A stretch of DNA of 6,341 nt from Bacillota bacterium (lineage in GTDB: Bacteria > Bacillota_E > Symbiobacteriia > JAMDAP01): the NCBI GenBank assembly GCA_023484675.1, contig JAMDAP010000208.1, positions 1 through 6,341 on the forward strand. The letters are read 5' to 3'. The notes beneath the pieces were generated by a model. The model searched no databases. It was not told the origin of the DNA and worked only from the letters and a program-made list of their open reading frames with translations. The first letter of the stretch is position 1. Every line of letters begins with the position of its first letter. Positions 1 to 3,901 of this stretch are shown in pieces. A program made the translations under genes and the position numbers.

Positions 1-332
1 CCTACGCCTCGGTGCCCCTGGCCAGGGCCGGAGCGCCTGTCGGCGAGCCGGTGCGCGTCGTGCGGGGCACCAAGGAGCGGGTGACGGCTACCGTGCCCAG
101 CGACTTCGGCGTGGCCGTGCGCAAGGGTCAGGAGAAGAAGGTCAAGACCCAGGTGGCCCTGCCCCAGAGCGTGGCCGCTCCTCTGGAGAAGGGGGCTGCC
201 ATTGGCGAAATGATCGTGACCCTGGAGGGCAAGGAGCTGACCAGGACGACCCTGGTGGCCGCCGAAGCGGTGCCGCGGGCAACGCTCTTCCGCACCCTGT
301 GGATGACTTTCAGCCGGCTGATCCGGATGTGA
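1..332 (+). CDS. dacF: D-alanyl-D-alanine carboxypeptidase DacF, C-terminal part (5' end outside window)
   Basis: Partial gene; about 109 C-terminal codons (frame beginning at base 3) are visible and the reading frame is open to the window edge. The residues match the C-terminal beta-rich domain of low-molecular-weight penicillin-binding proteins (PBP5_C): a 'VPSDFGVAVRKGQ' strand-turn, then 'LPQSVAAPLEKGAAIGEM', 'LEGKELTRTTLVAAEAVPRA', and a final amphipathic segment (ATLFRTLWMTFSRLIRM) typical of the membrane anchor. The catalytic Ser-x-x-Lys, Ser-x-Asn and KTG motifs would lie upstream and cannot be checked. The family removes the terminal D-Ala from peptidoglycan stem peptides outside the membrane. 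The name dacF rests on position: in Bacillus subtilis dacF lies directly before spoIIAA-spoIIAB-sigF, as here. Unlike a simple co-transcribed arrangement, a terminator-like hairpin follows the stop codon. Confidence 0.88.
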   Translation, partial: YASVPLARAGAPVGEPVRVVRGTKERVTATVPSDFGVAVRKGQEKKVKTQVALPQSVAAPLEKGAAIGEMIVTLEGKELTRTTLVAAEAVPRATLFRTLWMTFSRLIRM

Positions 333-386
333 CCCGGTCGGTCGCGGGCCACGGGCCGCTCTCCATCAGCGCCTGGACGACCACGA

Positions 387-416
387 CCCCGCCCGCCCCT
401 GGCCGGCGGGGTTTTT
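387..416 (+). terminator. Rho-independent terminator after dacF
   Basis: A 7-bp GC stem (CCCCGCC at 387-393 with GGCGGGG at 405-411) encloses a short loop and is followed at once by five T residues (412-416). This is a standard intrinsic terminator and should largely separate dacF transcription from the spoIIA genes. Bases 333-386 hold nothing I recognise. Confidence 0.8.
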
Positions 417-431
417 CACCGCTTCTCCCTG

Positions 432-461
432 GCAGGAATTCCCAGGCTCTGGGTCGAACCC
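432..461 (+). promoter_or_regulatory. Candidate SigH promoter of the spoIIA operon
   Basis: GCAGGAATT (432-440) fits the SigH -35 consensus RnAGGAwWW at every position. After 12 bases, GTCGAACCC (453-461) fits the -10 consensus RnnGAATww except that the T of GAAT and the trailing A/T bases are C. The 12-base gap is within the usual range. SigH drives spoIIA in Bacillus subtilis together with Spo0A, so function and place agree. A small inverted repeat (CCCAG 441-445 / CTGGG 449-453) lies between the two elements. A 6-of-7 match to the Spo0A box TGTCGAA sits downstream at 480-486, but alone it is weak evidence. Confidence 0.55.
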
Positions 462-486
462 CTGAGGACGATAAGGTCTTGTCGAG

Positions 487-502
487 GGGGAGGAACACCG
501 TG
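487..502 (+). promoter_or_regulatory. Strong ribosome binding site plus GTG, out of frame with spoIIAA
   Basis: GGGGAGG (487-493) is a near-ideal Shine-Dalgarno sequence placed six bases before a GTG at 500-502. From this GTG the reading is M-A-I-G-T-S-S-D-R-T and continues to a TGA at 560-562, one base out of register with the conserved SpoIIAA frame. It is the only good initiation signal between the candidate promoter and the SpoIIAA domain, and its distance matches the expected full-length SpoIIAA start. This suggests the original or true start of spoIIAA, cut off by a one-base insertion between it and about base 525, or used with a frameshift. Confidence 0.6.
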
Positions 503-536
503 GCCATCGGAACATCATCTGACCGGACGGACCCTG

Positions 537-836
537 GTGGTGCGCCTGCGGGGAGAGCTTGACCTGGTGGCGGCGGAGGAATTTCGCCGGGAGGTGGAGA
601 AGGCGCTAGACCAGACGGGCGCGCGAACGCTGCTGCTGAACCTGAGCCAGGTGAGCTTCATCGACAGTTCCGGGCTGGGAGCCATTCTGGGCAGGTACCG
701 GCGCATGGGCCTGCAGCAGGGGCGCGTGGTGCTGGCCGGCGCCGGCCCCGCCTTGCGCCCGATCTTGGAACTGTCCGGCCTCCTGCGTATCATCGCCCAT
801 TATGAGACGGAGAGCGCAGCCCTGACGGCGTCCTGA
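537..836 (+). CDS. spoIIAA: Anti-sigma F factor antagonist SpoIIAA (5' end apparently frameshifted)
   Basis: STAS-domain anti-anti-sigma factor. Unphosphorylated SpoIIAA binds SpoIIAB in the forespore and frees SigF; SpoIIAB inactivates it by phosphorylating a serine. The conserved motif FIDSSGLGAILGRY is present, and the second serine (codon 45 from this start) corresponds to phosphoserine 58 of B. subtilis. RLRGELDLV at the N-terminus is the start of the STAS core. From the in-frame GTG at 537 the protein is 99 residues, about 13 shorter at the N-terminus than expected, and no good ribosome site precedes it. The frame stays open upstream (GRTLVV before the GTG) without a plausible start, while a well-placed RBS and GTG lie at 487-502 one base out of register. 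Removing one base near 518 would give MAIGTSLTGRTLVVRLRGELD, aligning well with the family and placing the serine at 57. Family assignment is secure; the start is not. Next gene 12 bases downstream. Confidence 0.9.
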   Translation: MVRLRGELDLVAAEEFRREVEKALDQTGARTLLLNLSQVSFIDSSGLGAILGRYRRMGLQQGRVVLAGAGPALRPILELSGLLRIIAHYETESAALTAS

Positions 837-848
837 GGAGGGTGACGG

Positions 849-1319
849 GTGGAGGTTCGAAACACCATGCAGCTTGAGATCCTGGCCGTGCCCGAGAACG
901 TCGGGGTGGCGCGCCTGGCCCTGGGCAGCTTTGCCAGCCAGATGGACTTCAGCCTGGCGGAGCTGGATGAGATCAAGGTGGCGGTGTCCGAGGCCGTGAC
1001 CAACTCGGTGGTCCACGCCTACCCGGACGCCCCCGACAACGTCCTCATCAGCGCCGCCCATGACGATGCCGAGCTGGTGATCACGGTGCGCGACCAGGGG
1101 CGGGGCATCGCCGACGTCGCTCAGGCCCGGCAGCCCTCGTTTTCCACCGACCCGGAGCGCATGGGCCTGGGCTTCGTCTTCATGGAATCCTTTATGGACG
1201 AGCTGTCCGTGGAGTCGCGTCCCGGACACGGCACCGCCGTCACCATGAAGAAACGCTGCCAGCCGGGCCGGCGGACCGGGGCTGCGGTGGAGGAGAGCCC
1301 TGCCAAGCAGGGCGACTGA
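849..1319 (+). CDS. spoIIAB: Anti-sigma F factor / serine kinase SpoIIAB
   Basis: GHKL-fold serine kinase of 156 residues that binds and holds SigF and phosphorylates SpoIIAA. ATP-site motifs are in order: N-box SEAVTNSVVH (residues 47-56, with E48 and N52), G1 box RDQGRGI (81-87) and G2 box MGLGFVFM (105-112) followed by ESFMDELSVES. The N-terminal VARLALGSF carries an arginine (R22) placed like Arg20 of B. subtilis SpoIIAB, which contacts SigF. The GTG start at 849 has GGAGG (838-842) six bases upstream and gives MEVRNTMQLE, matching the family N-terminus; the ATG at 867 is a less likely alternative. The tail after MKKRC (about 20 residues, basic then acidic) is not conserved family sequence as I know it. 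The gene sits between spoIIAA and sigF, so the three are almost certainly one operon. Confidence 0.96.
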   Translation: MEVRNTMQLEILAVPENVGVARLALGSFASQMDFSLAELDEIKVAVSEAVTNSVVHAYPDAPDNVLISAAHDDAELVITVRDQGRGIADVAQARQPSFSTDPERMGLGFVFMESFMDELSVESRPGHGTAVTMKKRCQPGRRTGAAVEESPAKQGD

Positions 1320-1322
1320 TCC

Positions 1323-2096
1323 ATGGGGGAAGCCCATCTCACCCCTCCCGCTCGGTTGCGGAATGAGACCGTGCCCCTGGCCGAGCTGCTGGCTCGGGCC
1401 CAGGCCGGCGACCAAAACGCCCGGGACCAGGTGGTGGAGGCCAATCTTCGCCTGGTGCGGAGCATCGCCGGACGATTCTTGAGCAGCGGGCAAGAACCGG
1501 AGGACCTGTTCCAGATTGGCTGCCTGGGCTTGCTGAAGGCCGTGGACCGCTTCGACCTGTCCCTGGGGCTGCAGTTTTCCACCTACGCCGTGCCCTTGAT
1601 CATCGGTGAGATCCGCCGCCACCTGCGCGACTCCGGCTCCATCAAGGTCAGCCGGGACCTGAAGCACCTGGCCTGGGAGGGGCGCCGCAAGCAGGAAGAG
1701 CTGGCCAAGAGCCTCGGCCGTGACCCCACCGTGGCCGAGGTGGCCGGGGCCTTATCCGTCCCGGTGGAGCGCCTGGTGGAGGCCATGGACGGCGCTGCGC
1801 CCCCTGCCTCCATCCATGAGGTGATCCACCAGAAGGACGGCAGCCCTGTCTTTCTTCTCGACAGCCTGTCCGCCGACCCGAAGGGGGAGGGAGACCCTCC
1901 CTGGTTCGAACGCCTGGCGGTTCGACAGGCGCTGGAACGCCTTGACCCGCGCGAACGGGAGATCCTGCGGCTACGCTTCTTCCACGACCTCAGTCAGACC
2001 CAGGTCAGCAGCCGTCTGGGTGTCTCCCAGGTGCACATTTCCCGCCTGGAACGCCGCGCCCTCGGCCAGTTGCGCCAGTACCTGGGGTCACCGTGA
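1323..2096 (+). CDS. sigF: RNA polymerase sporulation sigma factor SigF
   Basis: Sigma-70 family factor of 257 residues, close to the usual 255, that directs the first forespore-specific transcription after asymmetric division. Region 2 is clear: NLRLVRSIAGRF (41-52), core-binding DLFQIGCLGLLKAVDRFD (61-78), and the -10 recognition stretch LGLQFSTYAVPLIIGEIRRH (81-100) followed by LRDSGSIKVSRDL. Region 3 covers about 120-170. Region 4 holds LDPREREILRLRFF (207-220) and the helix-turn-helix LSQTQVSSRLGVSQVHISRLERRA (223-246) for the -35 element. It starts with ATG three bases after the spoIIAB stop, with only a weak AGGG ribosome site ten bases upstream, so translational coupling to spoIIAB is likely. 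That would help keep anti-sigma and sigma in proportion. SigG is the closest alternative, but the spoIIAA-spoIIAB context decides for SigF. Confidence 0.96.
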   Translation: MGEAHLTPPARLRNETVPLAELLARAQAGDQNARDQVVEANLRLVRSIAGRFLSSGQEPEDLFQIGCLGLLKAVDRFDLSLGLQFSTYAVPLIIGEIRRHLRDSGSIKVSRDLKHLAWEGRRKQEELAKSLGRDPTVAEVAGALSVPVERLVEAMDGAAPPASIHEVIHQKDGSPVFLLDSLSADPKGEGDPPWFERLAVRQALERLDPREREILRLRFFHDLSQTQVSSRLGVSQVHISRLERRALGQLRQYLGSP

Positions 2097-2124
2097 GGTA
2101 ACCTCATTGTTCCTTCTATGTCTG

Positions 2125-2155
2125 AAGGCAGGGCCAACCGACCCTGCCTTTTTTT
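2125..2155 (+). terminator. Rho-independent terminator of the spoIIA operon
   Basis: A perfect 9-bp stem (AAGGCAGGG 2125-2133 with CCCTGCCTT 2142-2150), an 8-base loop and a run of seven T residues (2149-2155). A textbook intrinsic terminator 28 bases after the sigF stop; it ends the spoIIA transcript, so the genes beyond need their own promoter. Confidence 0.93.
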
Positions 2156-2172
2156 GTCGTTCCTCCGGCGTT

Positions 2173-2202
2173 GCTTGGAGACCACACCTCAAGCGCATAC
2201 TA
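2173..2202 (+). promoter_or_regulatory. Candidate forespore (SigG/SigF-type) promoter
   Basis: CATACTA (2196-2202) is a full match to the SigG -10 consensus CATnHTA. GCTTG (2173-2177), exactly 18 bases upstream, fits the -35 consensus GHATR except at one position. The overlapping GCGCATACTA also fits the SigF -10 form GGnnAnAHTR at nine of ten positions, though the best -35 spacing favours SigG. It lies between the spoIIA terminator and the first small ORF. The call is consensus matching by eye; expression timing is inferred. Confidence 0.5.
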
Positions 2203-2230
2203 AGAAAACCCGGAAACAGAGGTGAATGCC

Positions 2231-2413
2231 ATGGACACGCCCCTCCGCCCGAGCGCGCTTCGCCTGGCCCTGACCGTAATGACTCTGGCAGCCCTGACCC
2301 TTGCTGCGTTTTGGTATTGGCACTCCGGGCGTTCCGAGCGCCGTGTACCTGAGGGCGCTTACCTGGTCCAGTCTGGCCGCATAGCCGAACCGGCGGGCGC
2401 AGAGACTTGGTAG
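2231..2413 (+). CDS. Small single-pass membrane protein, unrecognised
   Basis: Sixty residues, not assigned to any family. The N-terminus (MDTPLRPSALR) is positively charged and is followed by a hydrophobic stretch LALTVMTLAALTLAAFWYW (about 12-30), which reads as one transmembrane helix or an uncleaved signal anchor. A short polar tail follows (HSGRSERRVPEGAYLVQSGRIAEPAGAETW). Positive charge lies on both sides of the helix, so orientation is unclear. ATG at 2231 is chosen because AGAGGTGA (2218-2225) makes a good ribosome site five bases before it; a GTG at 2222 in the same frame overlaps that site and is less likely. It begins about 28 bases after a candidate forespore promoter, so a role in the forespore membrane is a reasonable inference. 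The next ORF (from 2426) is in the same frame beyond the TAG stop. Confidence 0.55.
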   Translation: MDTPLRPSALRLALTVMTLAALTLAAFWYWHSGRSERRVPEGAYLVQSGRIAEPAGAETW

Positions 2414-2425
2414 GGGGGGGCTTAC

Positions 2426-2635
2426 ATGCGCGACCCTGAGGTCATTCCAGAACTGGCCACCTGCACCTGCATCTACGTCAATGGCGTCTTCACCGGCCCC
2501 CGCCTGCTGCTCCGGGGCGAGCCCATCTGGCCTGCGCCCTCGCAGCCGGGAGCCGGCGAAGCAATTCACATTCACCACGAACCGAAAGGGGGACGAGAAT
2601 ATGCCAGTGGTCAAGGTTCTGGAGTTGGTCGGTGA
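2426..2635 (+). CDS. Small hypothetical protein overlapping the dodecin start
   Basis: Sixty-nine codons, unrecognised. It begins MRDPEVIPELATCTCIYVNG and includes a Cys-Thr-Cys pair, a proline-rich middle and a histidine-rich HIHHEP. The first 43 or so codons show strong G/C preference at third positions with lower GC at second positions, as in the neighbouring genes, which argues for real coding. The bias disappears in the last dozen codons (from about 2600), where it overlaps the dodecin gene in another frame. An eight-G run (2413-2420) five bases before the ATG can act as ribosome site. It shares the frame of the preceding membrane ORF, separated only by one TAG and four codons, so the two may be pieces of one former gene. 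The long terminal overlap with dodecin may mean the true 3' end was lost by frameshift. Confidence 0.4.
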   Translation: MRDPEVIPELATCTCIYVNGVFTGPRLLLRGEPIWPAPSQPGAGEAIHIHHEPKGGREYASGQGSGVGR

Positions 2636-2807
2636 GTCCAAGAACAGTTGGCAGGAAGCGGCCAGCAACGCCGTCCAGGAAGCTGCCAAGACGGTACACG
2701 GCATCAGCGGTGTCGAGGTCACCAACTGGACCGCCAATGTACATGACGGCAACCTGGTGGAGTACAAGGCCAACGTCAAGATCGCATTTAAGGTCGACGG
2801 TCAGTAG
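2601..2807 (+). CDS. Dodecin family protein
   Basis: Sixty-eight residues, the typical dodecin length. The expected beta-alpha-beta-beta order is visible: strand VVKVLELVGES (3-13), helix NSWQEAASNAVQEAAKTV (15-32), then strands GVEVTNWTANVHDG (37-50) and LVEYKANVKIAFKV (52-65). Dodecins assemble as hollow dodecamers; classical members store or sequester flavins, and others bind calcium or small cofactors. The classical flavin-stacking tryptophan in the 'RWVEV' position is a glycine here (ISGVEV), while a different tryptophan occurs at 43, so flavin binding cannot be assumed. ATG at 2601 follows a purine-rich AAAGGGGGACGAG; upstream in-frame sequence lacks family similarity. The gene lies between sigF and spoVAE, perhaps in a transcript from the forespore-type promoter at 2173-2202. 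A strong hairpin follows 15 bases after the stop. Confidence 0.93.
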   Translation: MPVVKVLELVGESKNSWQEAASNAVQEAAKTVHGISGVEVTNWTANVHDGNLVEYKANVKIAFKVDGQ

Positions 2808-2821
2808 GTGGCCGGAGTCCA

Positions 2822-2854
2822 GCAACAAGGGGAGGGTTGCCCTCCCCTTGTTGC
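2822..2854 (+). terminator. Perfect 15-bp hairpin, probable terminator after dodecin
   Basis: GCAACAAGGGGAGGG (2822-2836) pairs without a mismatch with CCCTCCCCTTGTTGC (2840-2854) around a TTG loop. Taking only the GC core, the 3' arm is followed by TTGTTGC, a weak U-rich tail, so intrinsic termination is plausible though no long T run is present. It could also protect the 3' end of the dodecin mRNA and let part of the transcript continue into spoVAE. Confidence 0.65.
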
Positions 2855-2883
2855 ATCCCCGGGGAAGAGGAGGCTGGGCAAAG

Positions 2884-3504
2884 TTGGATGAACGCCCGGT
2901 CCGGGTGATCGTGGTCACCGATGGTGACGCGGTGGCGCGCCAGGCGGTGGAGCTGGCGGCCGCACACCTGGGGCTTCGAACCGTCTCCCGCTCCGCCGGC
3001 AATCCGACTCGTCTGTCTGGGGCAGCCCTGTCGGCATTGTGCCAACAGGCCCCATACGACCCGGTAGTGCTGATGGTGGATGACCGCGGCCGGCCCGGCC
3101 TGGGCCCGGGAGAGGAGGCCTTGCTGGAGCTCTTCTGCGACCCTGCCATCGCCATCTTGGGCGTGGTGGCGGTGGCGGCCAACACCCAGGGCGCCGGTGG
3201 CATTACGGTCGACCGTTCTGTCGCTGCCAGTGGCAACGTGGTGCCGCATCCGGTGAACAAGCGGGGCACTCCCAGACCCAGGCATCAACTCCTGGTGGGC
3301 GACACCGTGGAGGTCCTGGCCGAACTGCCGGTACCCGTGGTGGTGGGCATCGGCGACCTGGGCAAGGGGCCGGACGGCCTGGACAAGGGGGCACCCCTGA
3401 CCCGCCGCGCCCTGGAGGAAGTGCTGCGCTACCACAACCTCAAGCCGCCGTGCGGGCCGGGCCGCTGCGGACCCCAGGGGTCCGGCCGGGTTGAACCGAA
3501 ATGA
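2884..3504 (+). CDS. spoVAE: Stage V sporulation protein AE (SpoVAEA type)
   Basis: Soluble SpoVA-group protein of 206 residues, closely resembling B. subtilis SpoVAEA (about 203 residues). Recognisable blocks: VRVIVVTDGDAVARQAVELAA (6-26), SRSAGNPTRLSG (35-46), YDPVVLMVDDRG (58-69), ILGVVAVAANT (91-101), LLVGDTVEVLAELPVPVVVGIGDLGK (136-161). No membrane segment is evident. The SpoVA proteins take part in dipicolinic acid uptake into the spore and release at germination; the exact job of this member is not known. The TTG at 2884 gives MDERPVRVIVVTDGD, matching the family start, with GAGGAGG (2867-2873) ten bases upstream; a nearby ATG (2888) is out of frame. The last 18 residues (PCGPGRCGPQGSGRVEPK) are a Gly/Pro-rich extension. 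SpoVAA-AEB, normally nearby, are absent from the window. Confidence 0.92.
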   Translation: MDERPVRVIVVTDGDAVARQAVELAAAHLGLRTVSRSAGNPTRLSGAALSALCQQAPYDPVVLMVDDRGRPGLGPGEEALLELFCDPAIAILGVVAVAANTQGAGGITVDRSVAASGNVVPHPVNKRGTPRPRHQLLVGDTVEVLAELPVPVVVGIGDLGKGPDGLDKGAPLTRRALEEVLRYHNLKPPCGPGRCGPQGSGRVEPK

Positions 3505-3527
3505 TCCAGGGCCGGCGGGCCTGATCA
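3502..3527 (+). repeat. Inverted repeat over the spoVAE stop codon
   Basis: TGATC (3502-3506) and GATCA (3523-3527) form the base, with AGGGCC (3508-3513) opposite GGGCCT (3517-3522) above it, one mismatch, one bulged base and a GGC loop. The stop codon TGA is in the stem. No T run follows, so it is at best a weak terminator or an mRNA 3'-end structure; it ends three bases before the -35 box of lysA. Confidence 0.4.
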
Positions 3528-3530
3528 GCA

Positions 3531-3560
3531 TTGACACGGGCGCAGGCGCTTTGGTATGAT
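3531..3560 (+). promoter_or_regulatory. SigA-type promoter of lysA
   Basis: TTGACA (3531-3536) is a perfect -35 hexamer, and TATGAT (3555-3560), 18 bases on, matches five of six -10 positions. Transcription should start near 3566-3568, giving a leader of about 335 bases before lysA that contains the lysine riboswitch. This looks like the strongest housekeeping promoter in the window. Confidence 0.88.
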
Positions 3561-3579
3561 GACGCCATAATTTCATAAA

Positions 3580-3609
3580 TACCTCATCTCTCGACTTCGA
3601 GGTGAGGTA
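3580..3609 (+). repeat. Leader hairpin that pairs with the riboswitch P1 5' strand
   Basis: TACCTCA (3580-3586) is the exact reverse complement of TGAGGTA (3603-3609), with an inner CTCG-ACTT-CGAG hairpin (3590-3601) and a three-base bulge on the 5' side. TGAGGTA is also the 5' strand of aptamer helix P1, so the two structures exclude each other. The hairpin lies within the first 45 or so transcribed bases and would fold before the aptamer. Confidence 0.6.
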
Positions 3610-3784
3610 GAGGCGCGGGAGATGAAGAGTAGCACCGGGGAGCGGGAGCCGCTATGAACCGGTGGGAAAGGCATCACCGCCGAAGTCCCTCCGCAGGCCA
3701 CCGGCGGGCGGGCTGGGTCAGCATCAAACAGGTGCTGGACTGTCACGGGCAGGGTACCCTACCTGCTTGTGGAGCGCTATCTCA
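3603..3784 (+). promoter_or_regulatory. Lysine riboswitch (L box) aptamer
   Basis: The conserved L-box blocks occur in order: GAGGTAGAGGCGC (3604-3616), AGAGTAGC (3626-3633), GGTGGGAAAGGC (3661-3672) with GCCGAAGTCC following, GCTGGACTGTCAC (3734-3746) and TTGTGGAGCGCTATCTCAT (3767-3785). Helix P1 forms from TGAGGTAG (3603-3610) and CTATCTCA (3777-3784) with one G-U pair. CAGCA/TGCTG makes one arm of the five-way junction (P4), and the GCAGG...CCTGC arm with CAC/GTG makes P5. Lysine binding stabilises P1 and favours the terminator just downstream, turning lysA off. Position directly before a lysine biosynthesis gene confirms the call. Confidence 0.95.
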
Positions 3785-3797
3785 TATCGGGGGAAGA

Positions 3798-3850
3798 GGG
3801 GAGGCTGCAGCCTACGCGCCTTTGGAGTACCCTCCCTGGGCTTTTGTTTT
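3798..3850 (+). terminator. Riboswitch-controlled terminator before lysA
   Basis: GGGAGG (3799-3804) pairs with CCTCCC (3831-3836), extended by a G-U pair at the base and weaker inner pairs; a T-rich run CTTTTGTTTTTTCC follows (3841-3854). It begins 14 bases after helix P1, as expected for the expression platform. A competing AGGC-TGCA-GCCT hairpin (3802-3813) overlaps its 5' arm; I could not work out a convincing complete antiterminator. Confidence 0.75.
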
Positions 3851-3901
3851 TTCCAGAAGAAGCGCGGTTCTAACCCGACACGAATAGAGGAGGAGTTATC
3901 G

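Noticed and set aside
451..461. GGGTCGAACCC resembling the T-arm of a tRNA
   Set aside because: No acceptor, D or anticodon arms can be folded around it; it fits better as the -10 part of the SigH promoter.
480..486. TGTCGAG as a Spo0A box
   Set aside because: Six of seven matches in a single copy, downstream of the proposed -10; too short and badly placed to list as a feature.
606..1667. Long antisense open frame (353 codons) opposite spoIIAA-spoIIAB-sigF
   Set aside because: It is a by-product of high GC content opposite three clearly recognised genes; its translation shows no family motif and is glutamine/histidine-rich as expected of a shadow frame.
2411..2413. TAG between the two small ORFs as a pyrrolysine or readthrough codon
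   Set aside because: A fresh start codon and a purine-rich ribosome site follow at once, and nothing in the window points to pyrrolysine or a readthrough signal.
2481..2600. N-terminal extension of dodecin from an upstream ATG in the same frame
   Set aside because: The extra 40 residues are low-complexity and unlike the family, while ATG 2601 has a ribosome site and gives the standard length.
2888..2890. ATG as the start of spoVAE
   Set aside because: It is out of frame with the conserved protein; TTG at 2884 is in frame and gives the expected N-terminus.
3654..3887. Open frame starting with ATG inside the lysA leader
   Set aside because: It runs through the structured riboswitch aptamer and terminator, lacks a ribosome site, and its translation has no coding character.
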